Of a stretch of 31,360 nucleotides of DNA, positions 15,241 to 23,869 are shown piece by piece (within the stretch, counting starts at the first letter, position 1; every line of letters starts with the position of its first letter). Location of the stretch: contig JASJQH010000090.1 of the NCBI GenBank assembly GCA_040143965.1, positions 1 to 31,360 of the forward strand, in the 5' to 3' direction. This stretch comes from Basidiobolus ranarum. Its lineage: Eukaryota > Basidiobolomycota > Basidiobolomycetes > Basidiobolales. The notes below the pieces were generated by a model that was given only the letters and a program-made list of their open reading frames with translations, was not told the DNA's origin and did no database searches. A program made the translations under genes and the position numbers.

Positions 15241-15410
15241 GGATTTTAGTTTACAATTTGATCAATATTATCCGTTTATAATAATCATTCATAATAATTA
15301 AAAAATCCAACTCATTTTCAAAATGAAAATTTTTGGTCATTAAGGAAAAAGCGTCTTAGACCGAGTAAAGTACGAGTTTCAACCAGGATTGCCACCCTAA
15401 CGTACACACC

Positions 15411-16592
15411 ATGTCCTTAATTTGGAGAAATACTGCTTCATTTTTGACATCACATGGAAGAAATGCTACTTTATTCAATGGCATTTACCGACAAATGCCC
15501 AAATGCTTTGCAACGAAGACTGGTCTACAGGAGTTATTGTCCATAGAAAACGATAATACTGAGAACTTAGAGCTTCCTGCCACAGCTCCAAGGGAGGTTC
15601 TCACCATTAACAAAGCAATCTGGGATCGAGACCCCAACAGTACTTGGACATTGTATCGGATGTTAGAAGACGTCAACAAACTGAATCTTCTATCACCTGA
15701 AGATCATAGCTTCGTGCTAGGAACTTTCAAACTTAAAAAGCATTTCAGTTCCGAGTATGTAGAGCAGTGCAAAGAACGCATTTTACACGTACTCGAAAAA
15801 CAGCATGAATTGGGCCACTCACTTGATATCCGTGATTACAATACAGTATTACAATTCTTTGGTGGTTTGGGTGATATCAACACTTGTGAGAAGATTTGGA
15901 GTCGAATCAAAGCGCACAAAATTCGTCCTAATATCTATTCCTACAATCTTTACCTCAAGTGCCAAGTACATGCTCGCAAAGGAGTCAAAGCCATTCAAAT
16001 TTTCGAAGAGATGTGTGACACTGGAGTAAAGCCTACAGATTTTACCTTCTCCTGTTTGATTGAGCTTTATGGACGTATTAACGAGATCGAGGGAGCTGAG
16101 CGTATTTTCAACGCAATGTTGGCAAGTCGAAAAGAACCAGAATCACTCTTCGTTCCCCCCAATTTGAACATCTACAACACCATGATTAAAGCCTACGGAC
16201 GTGCTAACCGCTTTCAAGATGCAGTCAAGACATTCAAGACTATGAGTAGAAATGGGATATCTCCCAATCTGAATTCCTTCAACTTCTTACTCTGCAGCCC
16301 TTATTGTGAGTGGAATTATGCCAAGAGTCTTTTCCACGATATGCAGAGGGCTCCGTTTGAATTGAACCCGGATTCCCAAACTTTCTACTATCTCATTAAA
16401 AGCAGTTGCATGAAAGGATATCTGATCGAGGCTATGGAACTCTTCAGTCTTATGCAAGACACGTACAAAGTTAAACCAGTTCGTAGAATCTATCGACTTC
16501 TGATTCGCGCTCACCGCCATAAAAAGTATACCAAGATTCGTGACCATCTCGAGAAGGAATATCATGACAGAAAGGCGGAACTGAGCCCTTAG
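15411..16592 (+). CDS. Mitochondrial pentatricopeptide-repeat (PPR) protein
   Basis: Intronless, 393 aa. The first ~35 residues are rich in Arg, Ser and hydrophobics and lack acidic residues (MSLIWRNTASFLTSHGRNA, then RQMPKCFATK), a typical mitochondrial presequence. From about residue 140 there are about seven tandem 35-residue PPR helices: DYNTVLQFFGGLGDINTCEKI, then YSYNLYLKCQVHARKGVKAI, FTFSCLIELYGRINEIEGAER, NIYNTMIKAYGRANRFQDAV, SFNFLLCSPYCEWNYAKSLF, QTFYYLIKSSCMKGYLIEAM, and a final IYRLLIRAHRHKKY. Such proteins bind single-stranded organelle RNA and act in its processing, stability or translation. Which transcript is targeted cannot be read here. The ATG sits in a good context (CACCATGTC). 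Confidence 0.88.
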   Translation: MSLIWRNTASFLTSHGRNATLFNGIYRQMPKCFATKTGLQELLSIENDNTENLELPATAPREVLTINKAIWDRDPNSTWTLYRMLEDVNKLNLLSPEDHSFVLGTFKLKKHFSSEYVEQCKERILHVLEKQHELGHSLDIRDYNTVLQFFGGLGDINTCEKIWSRIKAHKIRPNIYSYNLYLKCQVHARKGVKAIQIFEEMCDTGVKPTDFTFSCLIELYGRINEIEGAERIFNAMLASRKEPESLFVPPNLNIYNTMIKAYGRANRFQDAVKTFKTMSRNGISPNLNSFNFLLCSPYCEWNYAKSLFHDMQRAPFELNPDSQTFYYLIKSSCMKGYLIEAMELFSLMQDTYKVKPVRRIYRLLIRAHRHKKYTKIRDHLEKEYHDRKAELSP

Positions 16593-17133
16593 ATGTCTTT
16601 ACTTAATCTCCTAATGATCTCATGCTTAGTCACTTCATACAGCATTCGCATCTTCACTCATTACACATCAACTAGCTTTTCTACTTTTTCTTTTATTATA
16701 TGAATCGTGTACATCTCCTTTCACATCTCTTTCTCTCAGCCATTTCGACATTTTATTAGCATATAAACCATTGAATTCCACGATCCTCCATTCCGATGTA
16801 ATGATAGCGGACAGGCGGAATTCAATTAAAAGATCATACTGCTTTTCCCACACACTATCCTCAGGTATTGTCTACTAATGGGTAAACTGAGAGACGTTAC
16901 TTCGCTGGTATTAGGTGTTTTATTCTTTAAATGCTACGGAAAGAAAAAAATACACAAATAAAACTACAACTGGCTATCTATATATCGGGCAATAATATGG
17001 TTGAAGAGAGAAAGTGTACATTGGATGAACGTGACAAAATTAAAAGAGAAGGAAGTGTTTGGAAAAGGAGAGATGATTTGGGTGAGATTTGCGAGACTTT
17101 AGGTCAGGTGTAGAAAAAATATCGTAGAGTAGT
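16593..17133. other. Convergent 3' spacer, PPR gene / HAPSTR1-like gene
   Basis: 541 bp between two stop codons. AT-rich; a pyrimidine-rich patch lies at about 16675-16745 (TTTTCTACTTTTTCTTTTA and following). Open frames of 60-64 codons here look like chance. Nothing else seen. Confidence 0.5.
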
Positions 17134-18242
17134 TTAAAAAAAGTGCTTGTTATTACGCCCAATTGAATCTGAAAATAAGAGAAACTCTTTAAGAAATTGG
17201 TTTTGCAACATGTATGATTATAGATAGTGACCTTTACCTTCATGGCGAGGACGTCCACGTTTATAAGAAGGTTCGAACATATACTCGGCATTCATGTCCC
17301 TTGACAGCAAACCATGGTCGGTATTAGAGTTGAGTCTGCGTTTCAACGAATCTGTTCCAAAGAGAGAAGCAAGCTCATCCGAATGTTCGAATCCAACTCC
17401 CTGAAAAGGGCTAATATTTGCTGTGGGTGGTGTAAAATTGAATTGGTAGTTGGTAGGTAAGGTAGGAGTCATTGGTACGTTATGACGTTCTATAAACTTG
17501 AGCTATTAATTAACCGAAACAACATATAAAAGACAAAGTAACTTACCTACACCAGGCTGGGCACCTTGGTATCCTTGATTTTGTTGTGAATCCCGTTGAA
17601 TTTGGGGATTTTCTGGATTTGTCGATTCCGAATGAACTTGAGCATACTTCTCTCTGGTAAAAGCAATTAGATCACTAGCGGGAATGTAAGAGTTACGAAG
17701 CTGAATCTCTCCACGTTCTCTTTGTGATTGAACACTAGAGTGAGTTGAAACGTAACTAATCAAATCTTGAAGACATTGTTCATAGCCAGTTTGATAAGAC
17801 TTTCGATTTTGTTTCATTGCATCCTTGTACATTTGGGTTACAGCGGTAGCAGCTGATTTAAAAGAATTCAATAGAGCCTGTTCAGGTCCCAACTCTCCAG
17901 CATTGGGAGCCTCAACATGGGATCCGTTTTGATTCATTGGAGTTAAAGATGAATTGGGGTGTTTATGTTTTCTCCAGATGTCAAAGGGACTAAAATGTTG
18001 GATTTCAAAAAGAGAAGTATACTCTGGAGGCAGAGAGGGGTCATTCACTCACATTGAAATTAATATGAAAAAAAACATGATAATCAGATCGTTCTCCAAT
18101 TTCAGTAATTTAATTTGTCGATTTATTTTATCACAATTGTCAATTAAATTATCGGACAAAGTATAATTTATAGATACTTTAGATGAAAATCAGTTAAAAA
18201 TAAGTGTAAACATAGTCTTACATTAGGATCATTACATTTCAT
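17134..18242 (-). CDS. HAPSTR1: HAPSTR1-like protein (DUF4588 / C16orf72 family)
   Basis: In animals this nuclear protein partners the ubiquitin ligase HUWE1 and tunes stress responses; a fungal role is inference. The recognisable core is at about residues 57-132: LLNSFKSAATAVTQMYKDA (human, from memory, has FQNAATAVTNLYKES), then SYQTGYEQCLQDLISYV, and IPASDLIAFTREKY (human IRREDLISFL). The C-terminus carries a basic patch YKRGRPR resembling the human nuclear signal and an AT-hook core. Exons: main exon down to 17547, 17489-17238, 17168-17134 (stop TAA 17134-17136). The main exon has no AUG at its open 5' end. I propose a 21-nt first exon 18242-18222 (ATG, donor GTAAGA), joined in frame to an acceptor before 18021, giving 260 aa. 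An alternative is GTGAGT at 18050 used as a donor in a 5' exon. The start is uncertain. Confidence 0.72.
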
Positions 18243-18495
18243 CTAAATAGTGTAGGAGAGATATCCCCTTCTGAATACGTTATAATTTCTTTACACTAAT
18301 CAACAGTATATATCCTACATCGGATAAACTGAAGTAGGCTTTAAAGAGACAGCTAAACTAGTGTTTAATATTTCAATCCTTCGAATATAAATCTATTTCC
18401 TTAGTGTTTACAGGTTTGTGAACAAGTTTACTCATTTTAATATCTTCAGAAAAGAGTATTTATTAAAATACAGATGTAATAATGTATTGAAAGCT

Positions 18496-18920
18496 TTAAT
18501 TAGCTTCTTCACCAGTGGCACTGATAGCGCGAGTGTAGATCAATTGGGAACCGTGGGTAGAGACCTTTTCGATCATACCTTGAGCTTCCAACTCTCTGAT
18601 GGCAGCACGGGCAAGGGATCCGTTGATACGAAGACGGTCAACCAAGACAGATGTGGTGATAAGCTTGTAGGTAGGAGCTTCCTTCATCAATTTGTCCAAA
18701 GTGGCTTGGTCAAAGACGACCAAGTTGTTGGCCTTATCCTTGACCTTTCCCTTGGACCACTTCTTCTTGGTCTTCTTTCCACCGGAGGTAGGCTTAGCGG
18801 GAGCGTCCTTCTTGGCCTATGATGGAATCAACAACTTAGTATCCATTACGAAAATTAACTCATCCATTCATTCCAGCAATGGGTGAAGACCATCCAAAAA
18901 ATCTATTAGATACGTACCAT
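18496..18920 (-). CDS. RPS25: Ribosomal protein eS25, copy 2 (complete)
   Basis: Small-subunit ribosomal protein near the ribosome head, needed for IRES-type initiation in yeast and animals. Two exons: an AUG-only exon at 18918-18920 and the main exon 18816-18496, separated by a 101-nt intron starting GTACGTAT. The product is 107 aa, the usual family length. It has a Lys-rich N-terminus, [17 protein letters not shown], a winged-helix part ([31 protein letters not shown]) and the end [13 protein letters not shown]. Codon choice is markedly more GC-rich (AAG, GCC, GTC, ACC) than in neighbouring genes, as expected for a highly expressed gene. Same strand as copy 1, about 18.7 kb away. A TATA-like CTTTATAAG lies around 18972-18982. 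Confidence 0.97.
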
Positions 18921-19159
18921 GATTATATAAAACCTTTCAAAGGATAGAAATTAAAATCAAAGGTCTGCCTTATAAAGGTGAGATGATAGTCACATGATGA
19001 GTGTATATGATCTCATTACTTTAAATCTAATCACACAATATAAGATAGAATCAACTAAAAAAAAGTCCAAATGAAATTCGTACTGATTTATTAGTTAAAC
19101 GTACATAAAATTTAGTTACTAGTTAAACAACAAAAATCCCACATTAATTATGTATGCAG

Positions 19160-19549
19160 TTATTTATCTTCAATAGAACCACCAACATCAGCACCTACTC
19201 CAGCTTTGACTCCAACTTCCAGACTCTTGCCATCCTTACTAGGGCCAACTTCAACCCCGACATCGCCTTTCACTCCTGCTTCAAGGTCAATCTTCTGTTT
19301 GTCAGTCTCTACCTGAACTCCTACTCCGACTCCTGCTCCAACGTTGGTACCAAGTTTACCATCCTTAGTACCTCCCAGGCTTGCGTTGACTTTGGCATTG
19401 AGACCAACACCGAGCTTGAATTCTTTTCGCTCTGGATTCGCCTCTCTCTTCTGTAGTACCCGAGATAAATCAATAGGAGCGGCGGAGACAAATAAGTTAA
19501 GAGAGACAAAGACAAGGAGGAGCACAACTAAAGATCTGATAGCCAGCAT
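19160..19549 (-). CDS. GV family secreted repeat protein 1
   Basis: Unrecognised family; intronless, 129 aa. A signal peptide (about 1-23, MLAIRSLVVLLLVFVSLNL then FVSA) is followed by a short propeptide APIDLSRVLQ with a Lys-Arg site at 34-35 suited to a Kex2-type protease. From residue 44 there is a cysteine-free core of four repeats of 21-22 residues: 44-65, 66-86, 87-108, 109-129. Each is a stretch of Gly/Ala alternating with Val/Leu/Asn (GAGVGVGVQVE) and ends in a charged turn (TKDGK, TDKQK, SKDGK, IEDK). This pattern suggests long beta-strands joined by turns, hence a sheet-forming extracellular or wall protein (inference). It is the first of three tandem copies spaced 985 and 982 bp. 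A TATA box lies 77 bp upstream. Confidence 0.85.
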   Translation of the reverse strand: MLAIRSLVVLLLVFVSLNLFVSAAPIDLSRVLQKREANPERKEFKLGVGLNAKVNASLGGTKDGKLGTNVGAGVGVGVQVETDKQKIDLEAGVKGDVGVEVGPSKDGKSLEVGVKAGVGADVGGSIEDK

Positions 19550-20144
19550 TTCTTCGGTAGAAAAATTGAATATATAAATAGATGGATATGGTATTGATGT
19601 TGTGTTGTTGAAGAGTAAAGAGAGTCTTATATATTGGCCGCTGAATGAAGTAACAGCAGATACATCACGTGTAAAATAAATCCGAAAGATAAGAATTCTT
19701 CAATAAAGCTCAGTTTGGAGTAAATGTAAAGGGGTAAATGTATACTCTGTACAGGAGGGTACCTGCAGAATATGCAAGTTTTTCGACCGATCAAGATGCA
19801 ATATGATAGTTGAGGTAAGAGTATGTGAATTTATAGCAATATTCTAGTATTTTGTCTAGTAATTGCTGGCAATTTTGTATATACGTTTAAACTATTAGAG
19901 ATTTCTTTTGAATAAGAAGCTTTGTTTGATTTGATAATTATATCGTTTGTTATTTATTAAAAGAAAGTTTGACGTATGAAACATATCTTCAAATGAGTAA
20001 GATCGGATTCTTTCCGGTAAAGTCAATACCAGTAGTTCACCACTCTATGGCAGAATGAAGAATCGCATGTGGAAAATTCTTAAACTAATACATTGTGAAA
20101 TGGGGATAAAGTAAATGAGTTCTCTCTTTGTTAACTCCATATCG
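19550..20144. other. Spacer GV1-GV2
   Basis: 595 bp: GV1 promoter next to 19550, and 3' flank of GV2 next to 20144. AT-rich, no gene seen. Confidence 0.5.
19626..19671 (-). promoter_or_regulatory. Promoter elements of GV1: TATA box and CACGTG
   Basis: CCAATATATAAG on the minus strand at 19626-19637, 77 bp before the ATG. Further upstream CACGTG at 19666-19671 is followed (plus strand) by TAAAATAA. Related sequences stand at the same place in GV2 (ACACGTTAAAT, about 20653-20663) and GV3 (ATGTGTTAAAT, about 21610-21620), so this part of the promoter was duplicated with the genes. Confidence 0.5.
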
Positions 20145-20534
20145 TTATTTATCTTCAACAAAGCCACCAACATCAGCACCAGCCCCGACTTTGGCTCCAA
20201 CTTCCAGACTCTTGCCATCCTTGCTAGGTCCAACTTCAACCCCGACATCGCCTTTGACTCCTGCTTCAAGTCCGATTTTCTGCTTTTCAGTCTCTACCTG
20301 AACTCCTACTCCTACACCAGCTCCAACATTAGCGCCAAGTTTACCATCTTTAGTACCTCCCAGACTTGCGTTGACTTTGGCATTGAGGCCAACACCGAGC
20401 TTGAATTCTTTTCGCTTTGGATTCGCCTCTCTCTTCTGTAGTACTCGAGATAGATCAATAGGAGCGGCGGAGACAAATAAGTTAAGAGAGACAAAGACAA
20501 GGAAGAGCACAACTAAAGATCTGATAGCCAGCAT
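20145..20534 (-). CDS. GV family secreted repeat protein 2
   Basis: 129 aa, intronless, same length and layout as GV1. The signal peptide differs from GV1 by one residue (Phe for Leu at 11). The processing site Lys34-Arg35 is followed by EANPKRKEF and the four-repeat core. It shares with GV3, not GV1, the second-turn sequence ETEKQKIGLEAG and the end GGFVEDK (GV1 has ETDKQKIDLEAG and GGSIEDK). The last repeat is the most variable part of the core (SLEVGAKVGAGADVGG). No cysteine in the mature part. The DNA around the ATG is also nearly identical to GV1, so the duplication included the leader. A TATA box at 20612-20620 lies about 80 bp upstream. Function unknown; a secreted sheet-forming protein is inferred. 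Confidence 0.85.
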   Translation of the reverse strand: MLAIRSLVVLFLVFVSLNLFVSAAPIDLSRVLQKREANPKRKEFKLGVGLNAKVNASLGGTKDGKLGANVGAGVGVGVQVETEKQKIGLEAGVKGDVGVEVGPSKDGKSLEVGAKVGAGADVGGFVEDK

Positions 20535-21126
20535 TTCTTCGATAGAAAGATTAAATATATGATTGAATGGTTATACAGTTGATGTTGTATGCAATTAGAG
20601 AGCAAGCCGGATTTATATAAGAGGGTGTCCAGTCAAGTAGCACTGAAATACCACACGTTAAATGAGCTCGTGGGCCAAGGGTCATGCAATGATACTCAAT
20701 TTAGTAGTAAACGAAAGGGGATCATTAATACATGCATAACTATTTAGATTTACCTGAATACAAAAGGGGACAGTAACTAGTCAGCGATTTGTTGAGATAG
20801 ATATTCTATCAAAGCCCGTTCTAACGCGCAGAAGATCAAATTATTTAATGAATGCAAGTTTAAGCAGTCACGAATTGATATTCTTCATGAAGCTGGAAAA
20901 AATTATCTCCCGGACTATTCGTAAAGTCTGTCTAACATCTAAGTGATACCAAACTACTGTACAATGTATATTTCATGGGTGCACATTTAGCATGACACTT
21001 CAATCAAAACGAGTATAAGTTTGCATTAAATTTCAGGTTTGTATAGTTTCTTTATTAAAGTTTATGCATCAGAAGGAGTAGACATGTTAAACTTCTTCGT
21101 ATTTGTTCATTATTAGGAATATGAAA
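20535..21126. other. Spacer GV2-GV3
   Basis: 592 bp: GV2 promoter on the left, 3' flank of GV3 on the right. AT-rich, no gene seen. Confidence 0.5.
20612..20620 (-). promoter_or_regulatory. TATA box of GV2
   Basis: TTATATAAA on the minus strand, about 80 bp before the ATG at 20534. Confidence 0.55.
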
Positions 21127-21516
21127 TTATTTATCTTCGACAAAGCCACCAACGTCAATATTAGCTCCAGCATTAACTCCAGCCTCTAAACTCTTGCCAT
21201 CCTTACTAGGGCCAACTTCAACCCCGACATCGCCTTTGACTCCGGCTTCAAGCCCAATTTTCTGTTTTTCAGTCTCTACCTGAACTCCTACTCCTACACC
21301 AGCCCCAACATTAGCGCCAAGTTTACCATCCTTGGTGCCTCCCAGACTTGCGTTGACTTTGGCATTGAGACCGACACCGAGTTTGAACTCCTTTCGCTCT
21401 GGATTTGCCTCTCTCTTCTGTAGTACCCGAGATAAATCAATAGGAGCGGCAGAAGTGAGCAGGCTCCATGTAATGATGACCAGGAGGAAAGCAACAAATG
21501 ACTTAGTGGCAAGCAT
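21127..21516 (-). CDS. GV family secreted repeat protein 3 (mosaic)
   Basis: 129 aa when started at the ATG at 21516; the frame is open further up to 21612, but the internal start gives exactly the length of GV1 and GV2 and puts the signal peptide first. The signal peptide (MLATKSFVAFLLVIITWSLL, then TSA) differs from GV1/GV2 at most positions, while everything after the cleavage site (APIDLSRVLQKREANPERKE and the core) is almost identical to GV2. Only the last repeat varies (SLEAGVNAGANIDVGGFVEDK shares little with GV1 in its middle). Lys34-Arg35 is kept, and there is no cysteine in the mature part. TATATAG at 21584-21590 lies about 70 bp upstream. Role as for GV1; the mosaic pattern suggests gene conversion. 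Confidence 0.85.
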   Translation of the reverse strand: MLATKSFVAFLLVIITWSLLTSAAPIDLSRVLQKREANPERKEFKLGVGLNAKVNASLGGTKDGKLGANVGAGVGVGVQVETEKQKIGLEAGVKGDVGVEVGPSKDGKSLEAGVNAGANIDVGGFVEDK

Positions 21517-22261
21517 TTCTTTGATAAGCAGTCGTTGGATTGATATGCAAATTGATATTGTGTTGATGAAGATTTTTGAGACCCTATATATTAGAAAAGG
21601 AAGTAGCACCATGTGTTAAATAAGCTTGAAAATCAGGCACCATAATATAACTGAATTGGGTAGTTGGAGAGAGGAAAGTAATTATATGAATGAGGGGTTA
21701 TATCAAGGAGTGAGCAAATTCACACCAGTATTCTAAATATAAATTATGTCATAAATAAGCAAATTTCACTGCCAAAAATCCTATTTTGGCACGTTAGATG
21801 CGATTCATCGTAGTGCATGATGGAGCTCAATCGAATAAAGCTTAATTCGTAATAAACAACATTAAACTTATCAATGTTTCCCTTACGATTCTCTGCAGAG
21901 TAACTTGGCACCTTTAACCAGATACTTTGGAGATCACATGCTGTTGTCTAATAATAGAATACAGTAGTCGAGCCCACTTCAATTGTTATTATAGGAGTGT
22001 AGCGCCATTAATCTATATTCAGATACAGTTGTAGGATACCGCATGAGGTCATGTATTATAGGCATATATTTGATATGTTCCCTCTTCATACCCGTTCAAT
22101 TTGATTTAGTACTCTTTCACGACTTTTAAACTTCTATGAATTGGTTAGCGAAAAGCATATATGTCTGGGAAATAATTTATTTCGCATAGTAAAACTTTAC
22201 GAAACACTAAACATACGAATCTAATGAGTCTAAACTAGGTCATATTCATAATACTGTTAAA
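21517..22261. other. Spacer between GV3 and the first mucin-like gene
   Basis: 745 bp: GV3 promoter on the left and 3' flank of the 22262-22681 gene on the right. AT-rich, no gene or repeat recognised. Confidence 0.5.
21584..21590 (-). promoter_or_regulatory. TATA box of GV3
   Basis: TATATAG on the minus strand about 70 bp before the ATG at 21516. It lies inside the longer open frame (to 21612) and so supports the internal start. Confidence 0.5.
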
Positions 22262-22681
22262 TCAAAATTGTAGACAATAAGCGATTAGGAGATTCAATGG
22301 AATATATACTGCTGCAGGTACAACCATGCCTATATTACTAGTTAAGCTTGGAGGAAGGGCAGCAGTAGCAGTCCTAGCTGGTTTGCTCAAAGTCGCAGAG
22401 AAGGATGACTCCACTATAGAAGTAGTCATATTCGGAGTAGTCGAAGAAGTATCAATCATCGGAGTCGGGCCTGCGGAGTCTGTAGAAATAGCTGTACCTA
22501 TAGCTATAGACGAAGAATTTGTTGGTGAAGAAGATGAAATATCCTTTTCGGGGGATTCATAGAGTGGAGATGGCAGTAGGGATGTAACATTTGTAGTTGG
22601 TGTGATCGACTCTGACAATGTGAGCTGGATAGTTATCAGCGCAGTAAGGACACTAACTCGAGTGATATAAGATAGAAGCAT
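22262..22681 (-). CDS. Ser/Thr-rich GPI-anchored surface protein, predicted
   Basis: 139 aa, intronless. N-terminal signal peptide (MLLSYITRVSVLTALITIQL, then TLSES). The middle is about half Ser, Thr and Pro (SSSSPTNSSSIA, DTSSTTPNMTTS), suited to dense O-mannosylation. It has Asn-X-Ser/Thr sites (NVTS, NSSS, NMTT). It ends in a hydrophobic stretch (NIGMVVPAAVYIPLNLLIAY, then CLQF) preceded by small residues, which looks like a GPI-addition signal. Such proteins sit on the plasma membrane or are linked to the wall. No family recognised. A GATATAAG box at 22720-22727 is about 40 bp upstream. It faces the other mucin-like gene (23178) across a shared promoter region, inside the GV cluster. Confidence 0.75.
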   Translation of the reverse strand: MLLSYITRVSVLTALITIQLTLSESITPTTNVTSLLPSPLYESPEKDISSSSPTNSSSIAIGTAISTDSAGPTPMIDTSSTTPNMTTSIVESSFSATLSKPARTATAALPPSLTSNIGMVVPAAVYIPLNLLIAYCLQF

Positions 22682-23177
22682 TGTGTAGATGTTTGAGGAA
22701 ACCTTTTGTTTAGTTCACACTTATATCTAAATCAGTTCATATCGCAAAAGACTCTTTAATGAGAAGCCTGAATACAATCAAAGCCAAGCAACATTGTATA
22801 CTCACTCCATTGTACGTACTCAGATTGTAGTTTTGGGCTATTCTTAATGTTTAAGTATTATCATGCTGGCATATTGTTTATATTCTTAGTATCACCTGTT
22901 ATCGATGACTGATAATTTTCCGATGGGCATTCATTTTGAGAATTGTCTTCTGTCACCTGGATGCACAAAAAAGTCCAATTAAGTATGTGGAAATTATCAT
23001 GTACTGAGTTAGAGCTATAAAATTACTGAATTTGTGGTTCATAAATAAAATCCTATGCATAGTGCGTTATTGTTCTAATGTCAGCGTACATAGGTAAACT
23101 ACTGCTATACTATCTTGGAGACTCATATAAAGGCCAATATAGTGCCTGGACCAAGTGAACTACACAAACATACTACG
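22682..23177. promoter_or_regulatory. Divergent promoter of the two mucin-like genes
   Basis: 496 bp between start codons at 22681 (-) and 23178 (+). TATA-type boxes lie at both ends: GATATAAG on the minus strand at 22720-22727 and TATAAA on the plus strand at 23126-23131. The divergent layout would allow joint regulation. No gene inside. Confidence 0.5.
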
Positions 23178-23798
23178 ATGCGATTCTTGTTCATCCTACT
23201 CGTTATGGTGGGGCTATTGACGTTGGTAAATTCGTTGGATTCTCATGACTCTTCACAAGATTCGGCAGTTAGTGAAGACCTCGAAGAATCGGAGCCAGAT
23301 CAATATGAGGACATAGAACAATACGACGAGAGCAATACAGAAGCAGTGGAGATAGATAATGACGAAGACTTGGAGGAAAGTGAATTTGAGCCATATGAAT
23401 GGAATTTTACTTCATCATATGAAACCTATTTAAGTTGGAATGATAGTCCATCACCGTCGAGCATAAAAGCTGTTTCTGTTGAGGCTATATCTACAGTTCA
23501 GGATTCTTCTTCAAGTACTTCTCCCACTCCCACTCTGACCGCAACTATATCTCCAGTGATGGCCAGAACCTCCGACACTACAAATCGCTCTCCTCTTTCT
23601 ACAAGTATTGACAGAGGGCCTTTGTGGAGTCAACCAACCAAAGTAGTATTACAACCAGAAAATACTGCATCGGGATACGGTTTCAGTAAAAGAAGTATGA
23701 GCAATGAGCAATACTTTATTAATTGGAAAATGTCAACAGTTTGTTTACTTTTATCGTTATACTCGTGCTTATGTCAACTTGATTTATTCCTGACATAA
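23178..23798 (+). CDS. Acidic, Ser/Thr-rich GPI-anchored surface protein, predicted
   Basis: 206 aa from the ATG at 23178. The frame is open upstream, but only a TTG begins it and a TATA box (23126-23131) lies in that part, so 23178 is preferred. Signal peptide MRFLFILLVMVGLLTLVNS; then a strongly acidic region (about residues 23-75, Asp/Glu/Tyr-rich: DLEESEPDQYEDIEQYDES); then a Ser/Thr/Pro-rich region (SSSSTSPTPTLTATIS). After a Lys-Arg (GFSKRSMSN), the end is hydrophobic (MSTVCLLLSLYSCLCQLDLF), consistent with a GPI-addition signal. Probably a wall or plasma-membrane glycoprotein. It is not similar to the 22262 gene beyond the overall plan, and no family is recognised. Confidence 0.72.
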   Translation: MRFLFILLVMVGLLTLVNSLDSHDSSQDSAVSEDLEESEPDQYEDIEQYDESNTEAVEIDNDEDLEESEFEPYEWNFTSSYETYLSWNDSPSPSSIKAVSVEAISTVQDSSSSTSPTPTLTATISPVMARTSDTTNRSPLSTSIDRGPLWSQPTKVVLQPENTASGYGFSKRSMSNEQYFINWKMSTVCLLLSLYSCLCQLDLFLT

Positions 23799-23869
23799 CC
23801 TCGAGTTCAGATGTAAATTATTAAATTATTAATAAATGTTCTTCGAGCATCGGAAATACTGCATGAGCA

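Larger units (their letters stand above)
14668..15410. other. Divergent spacer between ATG18 and the PPR gene
   Basis: 743 bp between two start codons pointing away from each other. It holds the ATG18 promoter on the left and, on the right, the PPR promoter with an inverted repeat (15184-15228) and a TATA box (15234-15240), listed separately. No gene seen between. Confidence 0.5.

Noticed and set aside
19344-19577. Open frames on the plus strand opposite the GV genes (also at 20371-20562, 21332-21619, 22326-22562, 24734-25054)
   Set aside because: They mirror the repetitive coding strand and lack independent signals; they are shadows of the minus-strand genes.
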